Origin: Branchiostoma floridae
Lineage: Eukaryota; Chordata; Leptocardii; Amphioxiformes; Branchiostomatidae
Length of the DNA: 64,000 nt
Assembly (NCBI RefSeq): GCF_000003815.2
Contig: NC_049979.1
Location: forward strand, 8,102,217-8,166,216
Direction: 5' to 3'
Under the pieces are notes generated by a model that saw only the letters and a list, made by a program, of their open reading frames with translations, ran no database searches and was not told the origin of the DNA. Position numbers and translations under genes: made by a program. Each line of letters begins with the position of its first letter. Within the stretch, counting starts at the first letter, position 1. Below are positions 34,448 to 47,512 of the stretch, piece by piece.

Positions 34448-36079
34448 TAGAAAGATATACAGACCTGATGTTTACTTAAATCTCACGCCGGATTTAAAGC
34501 ACCTGGTTTTTAACAGACATGTTTATGCACACGCATTGCCATGACCGCCCTTTTCTCTAAAATCATGACACCACCCCCCACAAGAACTAGGCCACATGCA
34601 CGGGCCGACACAGGACTTCGGGATAGTGGAGATTAGGATCAATCGTCGCTCCTAATAACCAGCAAGTGAATAGACTAAAGCTATTTCCAGTGGAATTCCC
34701 TGGATAAAAATACTTCCCGGGCCGCTCCATCACGTCGTGACCTTTGAGTGGGGACCGCAGCGGTGTCTGGGGTGTGGGTGGCTGACTGTCTCCCTGCGTG
34801 AGCTATGCTGCCGTGGGGATAATGTTTCACACTCAATTTGGGTGCATCTTGACAGGCATCCCGCTCTTGACAAGGTCAGGGCTCCCCAGCAGGGGACGGC
34901 AGCGCCGAGATACGGGCCACAGCGGGCCCGCTGAGAGGCCACGGGGAGGCAGTTGTGTGGTCCACACCCAGACTACTGGAAACAGTGTCAATCACGACAT
35001 GGCTAATCTTCAAGCAGATGTTGAAACCAAATTCGTGATGCACCCCCGGAGCTGGAGGCTTGAAAACGTTACGATTTTTGCCTTAATACACCTGCTTGGA
35101 AATTCAGAGGCAGTCCAACTTGAACAGGAAAGCATTCATACCAGTGCGCCTTTTGACAAAAAAAAAATGAAAGAAACATTGATTAGGCTTATCTTCTCCA
35201 GTTGCAATTTAAAGTTGATGTGGCATTCCTCATCACCATATAGTCGTACTCCAACCATCTTCATTCCCCGGAGCGTTAAACAATATCACATTGAATATAC
35301 ACTCGCCGTCAGTACATGAACTAGCAATTTTTTCTGAGCATAGTATTTCCTTTCGGAAAGGACATCTCTCCGGTGACTCATATAAATTCTCGTGTCAGAG
35401 GCAGGCATCAAGTTATTAGACAAAATCATTACCGAAGTGAAGTAGGCTTTGCTTGACAACATGTCCTGATGGAGGGATGAGAGTATTGAATCAACAGGCG
35501 GCTCTACAGATCCTCTTGACTACCGAGAAAACCCGTTTAATTGAGCAAAATCCAACAGCATTCCTTGAACTTCTAAACTATCAAACAGACCCGACTAGAC
35601 AAGACTCGACATGTATTTTTCGGTCCATTTTGTAGGTGCAAAAGATAGTTGCCAAAAAGAAGCAACAAAACAATTCTTGATAAAAGATGGCAAAGCTGGA
35701 TGAATGAAGAGTGGAGGGGACTGCTTGAGAAAACGGCAAGAAGATATTCGTTCTTGACGATCCGACTAGTACTGTTTTGCTTCCGCAGACTGAAGTTGAG
35801 AAGACGCCAATGTAAAGATAAAACGTTACGAGGTGGTAAGAGTGATCTCCAACTCGTGGGCGGGGAAGTACAGTAAAAAGCTGACTTGGGGCAGGAGCAA
35901 GGGGATCGGAAACTACGGGGCAGGGATTAGCTGTGTCTGGAGCGCCTCAGTGGAAACTGTTTTTGGCTTTAGACATGTTGTCGTGGCCTAAACAATTACA
36001 GACGAACGGGATTTTGGAGACTTACCAATGACCTTGAGTTTGAGTACCAAGGAGCCTCTATAAAGTAAAGCCATTGAAT

Positions 36080-36168
36080 TAGCCTAAGTACCATCGTCCG
36101 TAGTGCTAGTGACCGCTGCCTCAATACATTGAGCCAGCGGTCACTACGGAGGATGGTACTCAGACTAT
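36080..36168. mobile_element. Hairpin MITE, family C (copy 2)
   Basis: An 89-base palindrome with TAGCCTAAGTACCATCGTCC and its inverse, related to the copy at 24598. ATTGAAT repeats on both sides (36073-36079 and 36169-36175), likely a target duplication. Confidence 0.8.
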
Positions 36169-36354
36169 ATTGAATGGCATTGATGTAGATTGCTTGGACA
36201 ATTTAGATGAGATTTTATAACCATTATAAGTAAATAATGCTTAACAGGGGATCATTTTGGTGATTTTCTGTCATGTGTGCATGTAGCCATGTAGTTTCCT
36301 TCTAACTTTATCAGAGTAGTATATATGTGGCAAAGAAAGAAGAAAATCGGAAAG

Positions 36355-36477
36355 CTACAAAAGGAAATTGCTTGTATGCTGCATCACAGTCCTGGGCTCC
36401 TCTGTAATAAGGTTGTACACAGCAGACACTGTCTGTCGGTAGATCCCTATCCCGGATACGTCAAACCATATGTCCAC
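36355..36477 (-). other. Exon-like frame of unknown origin
   Basis: After a TCGTTTCACAG acceptor the frame reads VDIWFDVSGIGIYRQTVSAV and continues to a TAG, 40 codons in all. The composition looks protein-like, but no upstream exon or family was identified. It could be a terminal exon of an unannotated gene or a fossil. Confidence 0.25.
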
Positions 36478-38313
36478 CTGTGAAACGACAATAACCCTCC
36501 ATTCAGCACATTTCCAAAATCCTGAATTCTTCTACGCACCCAGGGTTGTATATCAGCTTCAAGCGACATCGAAGCAATACCAGAATGTGTCAGTACGTTT
36601 GTGTTGGACTGGCCGCTAATAATATGATGTTGGCCCTGGGCTCGGAAGGAAATGATTTATAAATGTTGGCAGATCAACTAACATTTTCTCTTTGGTAAGA
36701 TTCCCCAGCGGATAAATTATGGATCAGCAATGCTATTGATGCTGACAGAAGAACAAATGTTAGTACCGTTAGAATCCCAGGCCGAATGTGTTGTTGTTGA
36801 TTTACAACTGTACTTTCATAAATTCATGTATGATTTTTTTTACACATGACACGAACACGCCCGTGTGCAGGTTTTTAGCCACGAATGTCAACAGCAACAG
36901 GACAGTCTTGATATGTATACGCTGATCGTTTTGCTACGACTATCAGTGAGCCCTAAACACCATAAGACATCGCAAGACTCCACGAGCGACTGTCTTCCCG
37001 GTGGCCGAGAAAGTCTATCTCCAAGAAACCAACCCATTTGTCAGTTTGTTTCTTTTCTTTTCTCATAAATAGTATCCGATGATGCAGTCCAAATCCCGCC
37101 ATATATAATAAGAACTGTTACCATATCCCTGGACGTATGCACAACTGTCGCCTAACGAAATGTACTAGCAAATGGCATGATTTCTATCACGCTTTGGTTT
37201 GGAGGAGGATGCGACAAATTCGGCTAACAGTGAGACGCGTAAACTCGTAGCGAGGTTGCCCTCTGATGACACCAGCACTTGGGAGGTCTGTGGCGTTTAT
37301 AGTACGACGGGGTCGTTCCCGTAAATGTGATGGAGGACAAATTCGAATGACGGTCTGGTAAGACAAGACATAAACCTTCAAATTTAAGCGATGCCAAACG
37401 TTTCATTTACTGATATGATTTATGTAGTACATAAACTAGTTGGGATAGCCTTGTAAAGAAATGTTAATTGCAGTTAGATAAACGGTTTGGGCCACATTTG
37501 CATTCATCAGTGTGAAAATGAGATCAATTCTCTGTTTCATTAACGTCAATACATACCAGCTACGTAGTATACATTAGTCATTGTAGATGACGTAGTAAGA
37601 CACCGCATTCTTATATCGCTATGGTATACGTCTGTTTCATCTCCAGGACATGATGTACTTAGCTTGAACATACAATAAAGATCCTTCACCCATTATGAAA
37701 ACGCCTTATTAATGTTGCTTGACTACAATAACAATTAAGTCACGAGAACATGGTTTATTTTCGTAGAGGTCCGAGCAATCACACAACCCATCATTTCTTC
37801 GTGTTGCATATTTCAGCACCTCCAAATACAGGGCTGTCTTGGGGCTGCCGCGTGAGGACGACAGCGGGCGAGACCATCAGAAGATTTATGAACTTCCAGG
37901 GGGCGGGAAGCTCGTGTTGATAATGAGCAAATAAAACAGCGGCCATTGCAGGTCGGGGGTCCATTCACTGTTGACACCTTTGGGGCAATTTTGCTAATCT
38001 TCTCGCCTTTTCGGTTTGGTGCAAATTTCCTGGCCGGATCTGACCTGTTGAAACCGCCAAGGGGTAATCCGATGTGACAGGAACAAAACACGCTAATTAA
38101 TCGAGTAGGTGACGAGTGTATTTGTCCCCATTTGTCACGTGCGCACTCCCATTCTCCCCCGCGCTGCCACAAGCGCCTGGGCGTCAGAACAGCGCGGGAC
38201 ACCTCTCAAAGTGGTCTGTGTGCACCGACTGGGCACAGGGCTGTCGTTAGTTGAACAGGTCCACGCTGTCGTGATTTGTCTGACGCCTGCCTCGGGACAG
38301 TGTGAGAGAGGAC

Positions 38314-41300
38314 ATGGCGTGCGGTCGCCGACTGCATCTGACCAGGGCCGTCACGGTCCTGCTGACGGTACTGGGGACCGCGATCGTCGTAAATATCTCC
38401 CCGCTGGGCTCCCGTAATGACCGTCACCTTTCCCCTGACCCCCGGCCGGGCGACGACCAGACCCTGCCGGCGAGGCTCACGGCGCACATCAGGGACTTGC
38501 AAAACGAACTGGAGATCAAGAGGAGAGAAATTGCGGAGTACAAGGAGAGCATGGACGTGCTGGTCTCCTCACGTAAGCCGGAGGAACCCAAATTCCGACG
38601 GCTCATGGACGCTAGGCGGGAGAAGCTCTTGTTGCAGGTTGTCAACACGGACGCGCCCGCCGGGGCCAACGGTACGGCCCGACAGGACCCCGGGTACATC
38701 GGCTGCAGAGAACTTGAGCACATCAAGGTTACCGGACCTGCTGGATCTGGGTACACCAAAGTTGTACAGAAGGGGGAGTACAACGGCGTGGACGTCGCCA
38801 TAAAATCAGTGGCCATGTCCGGTCACGACATGAGGCTTTGTCTGGACACAGGCATGGACCGTCGGGACTGCTCTGCGCTGGCCAACTACAAAATCGTCAA
38901 GGAAGTTGCCCTTTTACAGGCCCTGGCCCATCCCAATATTATCAAGGTACTGGAACCATCATTTCCTCCAAGTTTAGTGTGGAAACATTTTTATGTCTTT
39001 CAATGTTATCAGGGCACTGCAAGCCTGAATGCTTTCTAGCCGACTAGGTGGGTTCAGTTTCACCCACTTCAGCTCTCCAGGCCCTTCACCTCTGTATACT
39101 ATTCTGATATAGTTTTTTTGAAATGCAGAAATCATAGTATGAACGCCTCTGCCCCTAGCTCTTCCTGTCAGTGTGCCTACATATAGCTCGTTGCTCATCA
39201 GCTATTCCATGTATAACTTGTCTGTGCTGATATGGTAGTAGCCTTGGACCGTGCCTGCATCTGTGTTGACTCTTGTCGTTGTTGTGTTAGACAAAACGGT
39301 CCTACCCAGTTTATCTTGCACCATATGTACCAAGCTCTCCCGTTTCCCACCTCCAAACCTTGAAATGGTTGGCGGGGATTATTGCGTTTACTGTGGGTCG
39401 GGCATAAGAAAGGAGGGAAGGGCTTTCCCTTGAGCTGCCTTCCTTACGTGCTATTGTTTGGAACAACTGGAACGTACAAACACTTTGCAACACACAGACC
39501 CTAAACGAAACCCTAGAATAAGTGTCCATATTTTGTCCCTCAGGTCAAACCTATGGTTTAGAGGCAGAAGTAGGGTTTCCCGATTGGCTTCGTTTGTTCC
39601 GGGAGTGTGAAACTACTTTCTGTGATAAGGCAGCAGTTTTCGCAATTGCCCACAAATCCCCAGCGATGCACTTGCCGTGTGGTTTATCACAGGGACCGGG
39701 GACCGCCGTGTTGTGCTCCTTTATTTACCCTAACGAGCGAGGCGGGTCCACAAAATAGTTATGCTAATAATATGTGGGACGAACTGGGTCGACAGAGAGT
39801 GTAAATTATGTCGCAGTTTTGACATACATGGATCGCGATAAATGCACCTAGAGGGTACTTGATGATTTAACGACATTATATATCGCACTATGGCGCCGTC
39901 CGTTGTCCGAGCCAGTGCCACTTATCTCCAATGGATCAGAAAAGCCGGAGAGAATGGAGCGTGAGATAGGTTTTTACTGGCGGGCACTGGGCTCTCTCTC
40001 TGTGGAGAAACAGATCTCGGCTGACCCTAAATTTGGCCCGCCTGACTCTCTGTTGCACCGAGATGTGAGAGAATGTGCATACTTCGGGGCAGAGCGTCAT
40101 CGGAGAGGACCCAATGTCGGATAAGTAATCCCCATTATAACGCCGACAACACGCGTAGCTAGCCCACTTCTCACCACACTGAGACGTGTTTCCGACTTGC
40201 GGAGACGAGACCCAGGCCCCAAATCCCACTCTCCACCCTATCTCCACCTGCCAGGACTGACCAGACTCGTGTCAAAATCGGCCTTTCAATCTTCTGGTGA
40301 TTTCCGCTATGGAATGGGGCAGGCCGATTCTCTACGGCACAGGACACCCCATCTTTCAAACCAAGCTTTCCGAAGTGACGGAAGGCTCCCCTAGGCGATA
40401 CCTATTACAAACAACAAATCACACTCCATTTGAGGTGCTAGAGGCGGTTTATTTTTACTACTAATCCCCCATACCCCACCGTGACACACCAGGTCTGGTT
40501 CTCTCAGTAACGTTTAAAACTTTCCTTACAAATGGCGAGATGGTTAATGTCCATAATTTAGTTCACATTGCGACATTTCCGACTTTTATTTTTATTTATT
40601 TATAAGACAGACTAAGAAAAAGGTTAGATGAAAGTTTAGTTCTTCTACGCCTTCTACGGTACAACCATCATGTAGATTATATGGCACTTCAACATTGGTA
40701 TGGTGCCAGCATTTTGGGAAAGGCAATCCTCTCTTCAAAGCCCTTGGTTGTCTCGTGTTTTCTTACCCTGTTGATCACAATTTGTCCCCCCTACCAGGCA
40801 ACCTAACAAAATTACTCCTCATTTCTCAAGTTTCCTCAACCCTGGCATTGGCATACCACACATGACTAACTCGTTTATTTTCTAAAAGATAAATGAAGAG
40901 TCCCACAACTTGCGATAGACAAGAAGCCAACGATAAAACCTGACCAGAAAATGGGGGTTTTGACAGCAGAGGTGCTGGAATGAATTCCCCTTCCACTATC
41001 ACTGTGACTCAGATGGTATCTCCATCCTGGGCCAAGTATTTGGCCTCTTTCTCCATGGGTCAATTGCATGTCACTTGAATCACCTCAGCTGTTGTTGTCA
41101 GTGCAGTCTAGTAGTCCCCACACCTATAGTATGTCAGTGATAGTCCCATGTGCCAGACTAGGGGTGGGTACCGGTACAGTCAGTGGGAGTCGAATACTCC
41201 ACAAAACAGAGTTCTTTGTATTGAAATGGAGATTAATGGACTGTTGTTTTGAGTATCTTCCATTCACAAGTTATCACAAACTGAATCAGGTCCAGGTTCA

Positions 41301-44300
41301 GGTCCGGACCTGGACCTGATCCGGACCTGAATTTTCTGTACGGTACCCACCCCTATGCCAGACAATCCTGCCCTTTAGGCGCGAGGGTACAGCACTGAAA
41401 TTTATGACAATACTATACTAGACTGGTGTTTATAGGCAATGACACATTTGTTATCTATACATTGCCATACATTGTCACTGATGCAATTGTTGTGCAATAA
41501 ACCTATCTATCTATCTATATGTATACTAGATTTGAAGGAAAAAATGTGGCTTCTTTTTCAGTTTCCAATATATGGTGATGAATGACTTATGTTATCTTCT
41601 GTGGTTTTGAAATGTCCTTTAAAAAATCTCAGCAATGATGATGTTTGTCAGTTCCAAGGCCATCATACATGTATATGGGAACTGCTCATACACTGGTCTT
41701 CTATTTCTAGTTGCAATACCAGCAGGACAACCAATCTACAACCTTACTATGGACTTTCCGCTATGATTCTCAGTAGGTCCCATCCCAAGTCCAGGCAGTG
41801 AGGGTGTAAAGACAGAACAGCTTTAAGTATTTCTTATCTAAATATGTTGACCCGAAAACATCATTATGTTGTGGCAATTGTGGAAGTATCTGAGGCATTT
41901 GCCAGGAAGGAGAGGCCTTAACTGTGCACTACTGTACAAGTGATAAGTCCTGTTTCAAAGCTGTTCTTTTAGAGCGGAGGATTGTCTCAGACGGATGTGC
42001 CCTGCAACCATTGGTGCTCCCTTTGTAAATTCCAATTTCCTAATGGTAAGCCTCGCTCTATTTGGCATTAACCTCGTGATTGAGTGGATGTCAAGACTGT
42101 TCAACATCAAGTGCAGATCCAGGAGTTAGGGAGGGAGATATGTACTGTAGACTGTAGTCTACTCAATCCCCATAGTCTCTGGCAAGGATTGTAAAGCTGG
42201 CGTTACACCACAGAAAAGGATGCTTGCCAGATAAGTTTGCAAACTCTAATGCTCTAATAGACATTTTCGACCATAATACAGCTAATGTCCTCCATCAATG
42301 TTTGCAAGTCACCAATACAAGCCCAGTCCAATGTAACTGGATAGGTGTTCTGGTGAAAAATACACTCAACTCTCAAGTGATTTTGAAGTATTTGGGAAAT
42401 TTTCGGCAATGAACAAATTCGCTGTAATACCATCATAGCTGTTCAACAAGCTCAGGTTTAACAATTTTTTTATTAGCAACTTTTCTTTCTATCTTTTGTT
42501 GTTTTTTAGCACTTCTTGTTGTACTCTATCTATGTCACAACATGCCATAGTGCCAGGTGTTTGTTTCTGTGACTCGTGTGTGTGAGACCATTTCTATCCA
42601 GGGATAAGATGTGTAGTTTTGAGCCATTCTGTATAGTAAGTTCATTTCATCACAAATGTTAATATAACAAAATGTTCTCTTTTGCCTCAAGTCTAATCCT
42701 CCTGAGCCCATGGTGTCCATGTCCAACTGTAACTGACACTGGCACCATGTCAAATGCACCCTTGTCCCCTTCCACTCCAGGGAGCAGGCCACTTCCTGCT
42801 GGGGGCCAGACCAGGGGTGATCACTGCTTGTGGGTTAACCTGCCGGAAAATGTTCGACTCCCTTTTCCTTTGTCAACCCAGCATGGGGAAGGGCAAAGGG
42901 GGGATTCTCTTACCCACAGACCAGCTCTCATGCCCTTTGTAATACTAAAAGACACAATGATATAAAGTGGTATCAGAGATGATCCTTTCCTGGGTGCCAG
43001 ACCGGACTAGGCAGCCAGCTAGTTTGTTTGCTTGTTCGAAAATATTGCTACTGAAAATATTCTTATGAATCTACTAGCTCTTTGAAGTCTTCCCAACCTG
43101 CTGCAAATAGCTAATTTTGAGGAGATAAATACTAATTACCTTCCTCTATTCACTGTTGGTCTCTAATCTAATGTACACATGCAATTAACTGAGACTAAGT
43201 AACTGCGAAGCTGGTGTGTTTCACCGAAGGGCGGTTATACTGGCTATATAGATACAGATACAGAACTGCTTGTAACAGCACATACTGATCGGAAACTGAA
43301 CAACAACACAAGATCCTCGACCTGCCTTGGCAGTGGTGTTATGCAAAATTGCACACAACATCAGCCTGTCAGAGTGCTGGATGACCTAGATATTTACCCT
43401 AGAGTGGTAATCCTGTCAAATTGCTTTATTTCAACCCAGTTGGTTTCTCAGTCTGCGAAAGACTAATTTTGCAAGCACTTCTAATTTCTGCTTTATTCTA
43501 GACCTTTTTTCTGTTCCCAGCAAAGCCGCTGTGATTGACAGGACTTGCTGGGTTCTATTTATCCCAGCTCTCCTCCCCTTCCATCTGTCCCCTCCTGGGA
43601 GCCTTGCCCCTTTTGGCAGGGGGGAAATGCTACCAATGTGGCAAATGTTCCCCCAAGATTATACCAAAACAACGATTTCCAAACATCCACCCTGGGTGGT
43701 TGGAGTGGGCAGTTTGAGTTCTGTTGGAAAATTTCCGCTATGTTATCAAAGTTGTCCAGAAAGTCTGGTAAAAATGTCTCTAATAGCTCGTATCCAGCCG
43801 TATTATAGCCAGAATCATAAATATGGAGAGGAAGGAAGACACTCAGGAGTTACAACATGGCTGGATACCAGGCTACGTCTCCAATCACTTTAGTTTTAGG
43901 GCTCCTTTCTAGGCTGGACAGACAAATTCACTACAGCATCACTACTACAGTTTGCGTCCTATAACCACACGGGTGCAACTTACTAACTACAGTAATACAA
44001 ATTGTATAGTTTAAAAAAATGTAATGGTTTGGGGAGGTTCATGCGTATGATTGGATGTTTGATTCAATTTGCAAAGCAATGATATTTTTGTCTGTGACCC
44101 TAGCATTTCCCCCTGTTGGAAATGGGTCATTTCAATGGTGGTTTTCAGATTGTATTCCCTAAAGCTGTCATTAAGTACTGGCAAACTTGCTTATGTCACA
44201 CCTGAGTATGAATGCCTTTGTTTGTATCCTCCCAGTTGCTAGGTTACTGTTTCCATGGAGGCGAGGACGGCTCTGTCACCTCCATAATGGAGTTGGGAGG

Positions 44301-46684
44301 ACCTCTGGACATCATCAACCTACTGCAAGCTTCCTGGGAGGACCGCTTCAGGGTAAGGCTCAACTCTTTGGAGGTATATAGGCAGTTTGGTTTTATACAC
44401 TGTAGGCTGTGAAACAGTCATAGTGGTTTTATGTTCAAGGTTTTCATCACACTGTGAACATGTGTGCCAAAAAAACAATTTACTCAAGCAATTGGATATG
44501 ATTTTGGAAAGGTCAGACGTTTCAGATAGCCATCCAGCGTCTTTCGTCAGTGATACGGGAGATATCTTGCTGGAGAGGTTTTTTATAATCTTACTTAGCT
44601 GGGAATTGATATGCAACAGAGATCTAGTTGTGAACATGTGGCATGTCTTCATTTCTACCATACCTGGTACCACTGTATTGTTTCAGCTGCAAACTGAAAA
44701 CAGTGCAAACACCAACTTTCCTCCTTAGCAACTTAGCATGGTATCCAGTCCAGCCCAGAATAACAGGAAAACGAACCTAGATGTTACAAGTTGAAATGAC
44801 TCGGCCTAATTGTGTGCAAAACTGAAGTACCTACAAATGTAGGTATCAACTTGTCACAGATTTGCATTTCTGGCCTAAGTTCAAGTATATGTAGGTATCA
44901 TGTTGCCACAGATTTCTGTTTTGGGCTGAGGAGGTTGACGGTTTTGTGGTTGAATTACTTATCTTTATCTTTTTCCTCCACAGATAAGTCTTGGCCTGGC
45001 TCAACTCTTGGCTCACCTGAACTCCTCTCCCATCGGCCCTGTCATCCTCCATGACTTCAAGCTGCAGCAGTTCGTGCTTGTTGATGGGGAAGTGAAACTA
45101 GCAGACCTGGACGACGCTGACAGTTACGCCCCAAACTGTCACGACGACTCCGACTGCACCTTGGAATTCCCGGGGACGTCCTTCCAGCTGTCCTGTCGGC
45201 AGGGGACATGTTCGTCATGGAGCGACAAGAGCAACCTGTACAACGCCTACAGATACTTTTTTGTGTACCTGCTTCCTTTTGAAGTGCCAGAAGCATTGAA
45301 ACCACTTGTGGATGAGGCCATGAATAAGACAGGTAGGAGATTGAAACTGCTGAACCCATACCATGTCCTGGTGACATTTTTAGGGCATTTGAGAATCTCA
45401 AATGGCTCAAATACTTCTATCAAGTAGGAGATAAGTACTGTTTCAGACAGGCATAAGCATGACAGTACTATATGTACCTCTACCTATAATAAACAAATTG
45501 TGAAACACGGTATAGGCTAGAATATGAAGGTTTCATGTCGAAAATGTGGAGGTAACTTACCCTAACAGTGATAAGATAAGTTTTTGCTGTGCAAAAGTTT
45601 TGTACATAATGGATACTTGCACTGACTACCTTTGCCTCCTTCTGTGTTCCACTGTAGCTACCCTGCAGTGGTCCAGTGAGGAGACTGCTTCCCACATGGA
45701 GAGGATCCTGGACCTGTATCAGAGTGGGGCCTACCTACACAGGGAGGGGAAGTCAGACATTACTAGTGAGTAAAGAAAACTCATTCAGAACTTCTTGTTA
45801 TGTCAGAAGGCAACAATTCAAACCACACAGTAGTCCTTCATCTTTAGAAATTAGAGTAGTGTATTTTTATCACCAACAAATCCAATGCAATGACATTTTC
45901 ACATCTTTTGGGTGGAGAAAAGTTTTAGAACTGTACAAGCCAAAAAGCAGTTACTCAAGCAACTGGATATGATTTTCGAAATCCAATTGCTTGAGTAACT
46001 GCTTTTTGGTTTATTACCTGGATATTTAACTTTCATCGACGTTAGAACTGTATATAGTTGTGTGTATCATAACCAAACATTCTAAATGTTTATTGAAGTC
46101 AAGATGAAACTGTAGTAATCAACAACAATGTGACATACCAACTTGCATTCCCAGGTTACAAGAAAGTTCCCCAGTCTGATGTTCCAGGTGTGGGAGACTT
46201 CGACTGTCTGAGATCACTGTCCCGGGGAGCGTGTGCAGTTTCTGTGTTTGATGCGCAGGAAGCAGCCAGCATGTGTGACAGCGATGCTGAATGTCGGGGC
46301 TTTGTCCTTACCAAGAGGAAGACTTGGATAGGTGAGCTGGGACAGGGTTGCATTCACATGCAGTTTACGAAGGGATAACTTTGGCTTCAATTATGAAAGC
46401 ACAAGTAACTCATCAAGTAGACTTTTAACATGCTTATATGCACAAAGTATACCTTAAACGTTTTTTGTCTAAATTGTTTCCGATCGTGCAGTTATAGTTA
46501 ATGTTTCTAGAATATCTTTACTGTTAGCATTCATCATTAACTGCAGGTATCAAGATGCTAATTTGTTCTTTGTTTTCTTTTCTCCCTTTCAGGTCGTCCT
46601 GTGGCATACTTCAAGAATGATGTGTCCTCTCCAGTGGAAAATGCAGACACAATACTGTACACTAAGGTCCTTGCTCCAACATAA
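38314..46684 (+). CDS. PKDCC: Extracellular tyrosine-protein kinase PKDCC (VLK)
   Basis: Secretory-pathway kinase that phosphorylates tyrosines on secreted and ER-resident proteins, with roles in skeletal and lung development in vertebrates. Six exons give 491 aa (human 493): 38314-38946, 44236-44352, 44984-45332, 45658-45765, 46155-46331, 46593-46684. A signal or anchor helix lies at about 11-27, a predicted coiled coil at about 55-82, and an NGT glycosylation site at 119. The kinase domain shows a glycine loop (GPAGSGYTKVV, 141-151), VAIK with K164, the catalytic loop LHDFKLQQFVLVDG (D274), and DLDD (D291) in place of DFG, as in the vertebrate protein. ELGGPLDIINLLQASWEDRF and NLYNAYRYFFVYLLP are family hallmarks. 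The C-terminal cysteine module (CLRSLSRGACAVSVFD...CRGFVLT) matches too. The ATG at 38314 follows an in-frame GTG that I did not use. Intron 1 is 5.3 kb. Confidence 0.96.
41159..41355. mobile_element. hAT-like MITE with exact 8-bp target duplication
   Basis: 197 bp. The termini are TAGGGGTGGGTACCGGTACAG-like and its inverse, flanked by TGCCAGAC at 41151-41158 and 41356-41363. Near the right end is a palindromic cluster of CAGGTCCGGACCTG-type motifs (41290-41330). Confidence 0.9.
41503..41525. repeat. (CTAT)n microsatellite
   Basis: About four CTAT units in PKDCC intron 1. Confidence 0.8.
44466..44555. mobile_element. MITE-like element, family A (copy 3, partial)
   Basis: Left arm GCCAAAAAAACAATTTACTC with GGATATGATTTTGGAAAGGT, then a GACGTTTCAGATAGCCATCC block. 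No right arm was found. It lies in PKDCC intron 2. Confidence 0.65.
45939..46009. mobile_element. MITE-like palindrome, family A (copy 4)
   Basis: Arms GCCAAAAAGCAGTTACTCAA and TTGAGTAACTGCTTTTTGG form a near-perfect 70-base palindrome in PKDCC intron 4. Confidence 0.8.
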
Positions 46685-47512
46685 TGAGACTACTTTGAAA
46701 CTAAAGTCAACACTGCAATAATAAACATCAAAGTTTATGTTGAACTACACTAAGTGAGACAAAATGACAAGTTCAAAGCTTAACAAAGTGTATTTATTTA
46801 TATGCAATGTCATAAGTTAACAATATTTTAATAGTGCAATATATTGTATCAATGGATACAGACTATTTTTGATATTCTAATTACTGAACCTATATCTGGG
46901 AAGTAAATGCAAAGTCTAGGAACTAGTTTTTGAACAGCCATATTTTGGTGGTGACATTCCAAAACAACCAACATGAATTATACCAGTGTAAATAAACTGT
47001 AAATTTAACAGTAAATGTGTTGAGTTTCCTATTTTGTCTCATTTTTTTTCTCTTGCACTCTTTGATATTGTCTCTGGGGAGAAACCTTAGATGTTCCTAC
47101 ATGTAAGATTGTAAGTTGGCTACCAACTCAAGTTGCCTTAGATTTCTTCCATCATGGTGTTACTTTTAGACATCAATATTCTTTATGTTTGACAATCTCA
47201 CAATAAAGTTGAATTGTAATAATAGTAATTTCAAATATGAAAACTGGAAATGTTGATCAAATGCATGCAATATTTTTTTCTTAGCTCTTTGCAAATGATA
47301 AAAAAAAACCTTCAACCTCTTGCTTAACCACCAACCAACATGTCATATACATAGAACATACAAGTAGTGCCATGTAGAAACTGTCACAAACCAATTCTTG
47401 GGAGGCACTTGTCTGTGGAAAATATGTAGTCAACAGTCCTCATACAACAATAAGTATATGAAGCTAAAGATCTAGTTCTGTAACATCACCATATGAAATT
47501 AGAGCTTTCAGC
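46685..47512. other. Convergent 3' ends of PKDCC and the MEIOSIN-like gene
   Basis: AATAAA occurs at 46720 and 46991 for the plus strand. TTTATT at 46793 could serve the minus-strand gene. If so, the two 3' UTRs overlap or nearly touch. No coding sequence was seen. Confidence 0.55.
46720..46725 (+). terminator. Polyadenylation signal of PKDCC
   Basis: AATAAA 36 bases after the stop. A second AATAAA at 46991 may be used instead, giving a longer UTR. Confidence 0.55.

Larger units (their letters stand above)
34448..38313. other. Spacer upstream of PKDCC
   Basis: Mostly non-coding. It contains a hairpin MITE (36080-36168), one isolated exon-like frame (36355-36477, minus), and, from about 37800, a GC-richer stretch that probably includes the PKDCC promoter and 5' UTR. 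Open frames here, up to 173 codons, lack coding signs. Confidence 0.55.
38947..44235 (+). other. PKDCC intron 1
   Basis: Intron of 5.3 kb, the longest in the window, with GTACTG donor and CTCCCAG acceptor. It holds a MITE with an 8-bp target duplication (41159-41355) and a CTAT microsatellite. No nested gene was recognised. Confidence 0.8.

Noticed and set aside
34798-35319. 173-codon plus-strand frame
   Set aside because: No domain, no splice context, no codon-like pattern; probably chance.
37813-38202. 129-codon minus-strand frame opposite the PKDCC promoter
   Set aside because: GC-rich stretch with few stops; no homology and no conserved start.
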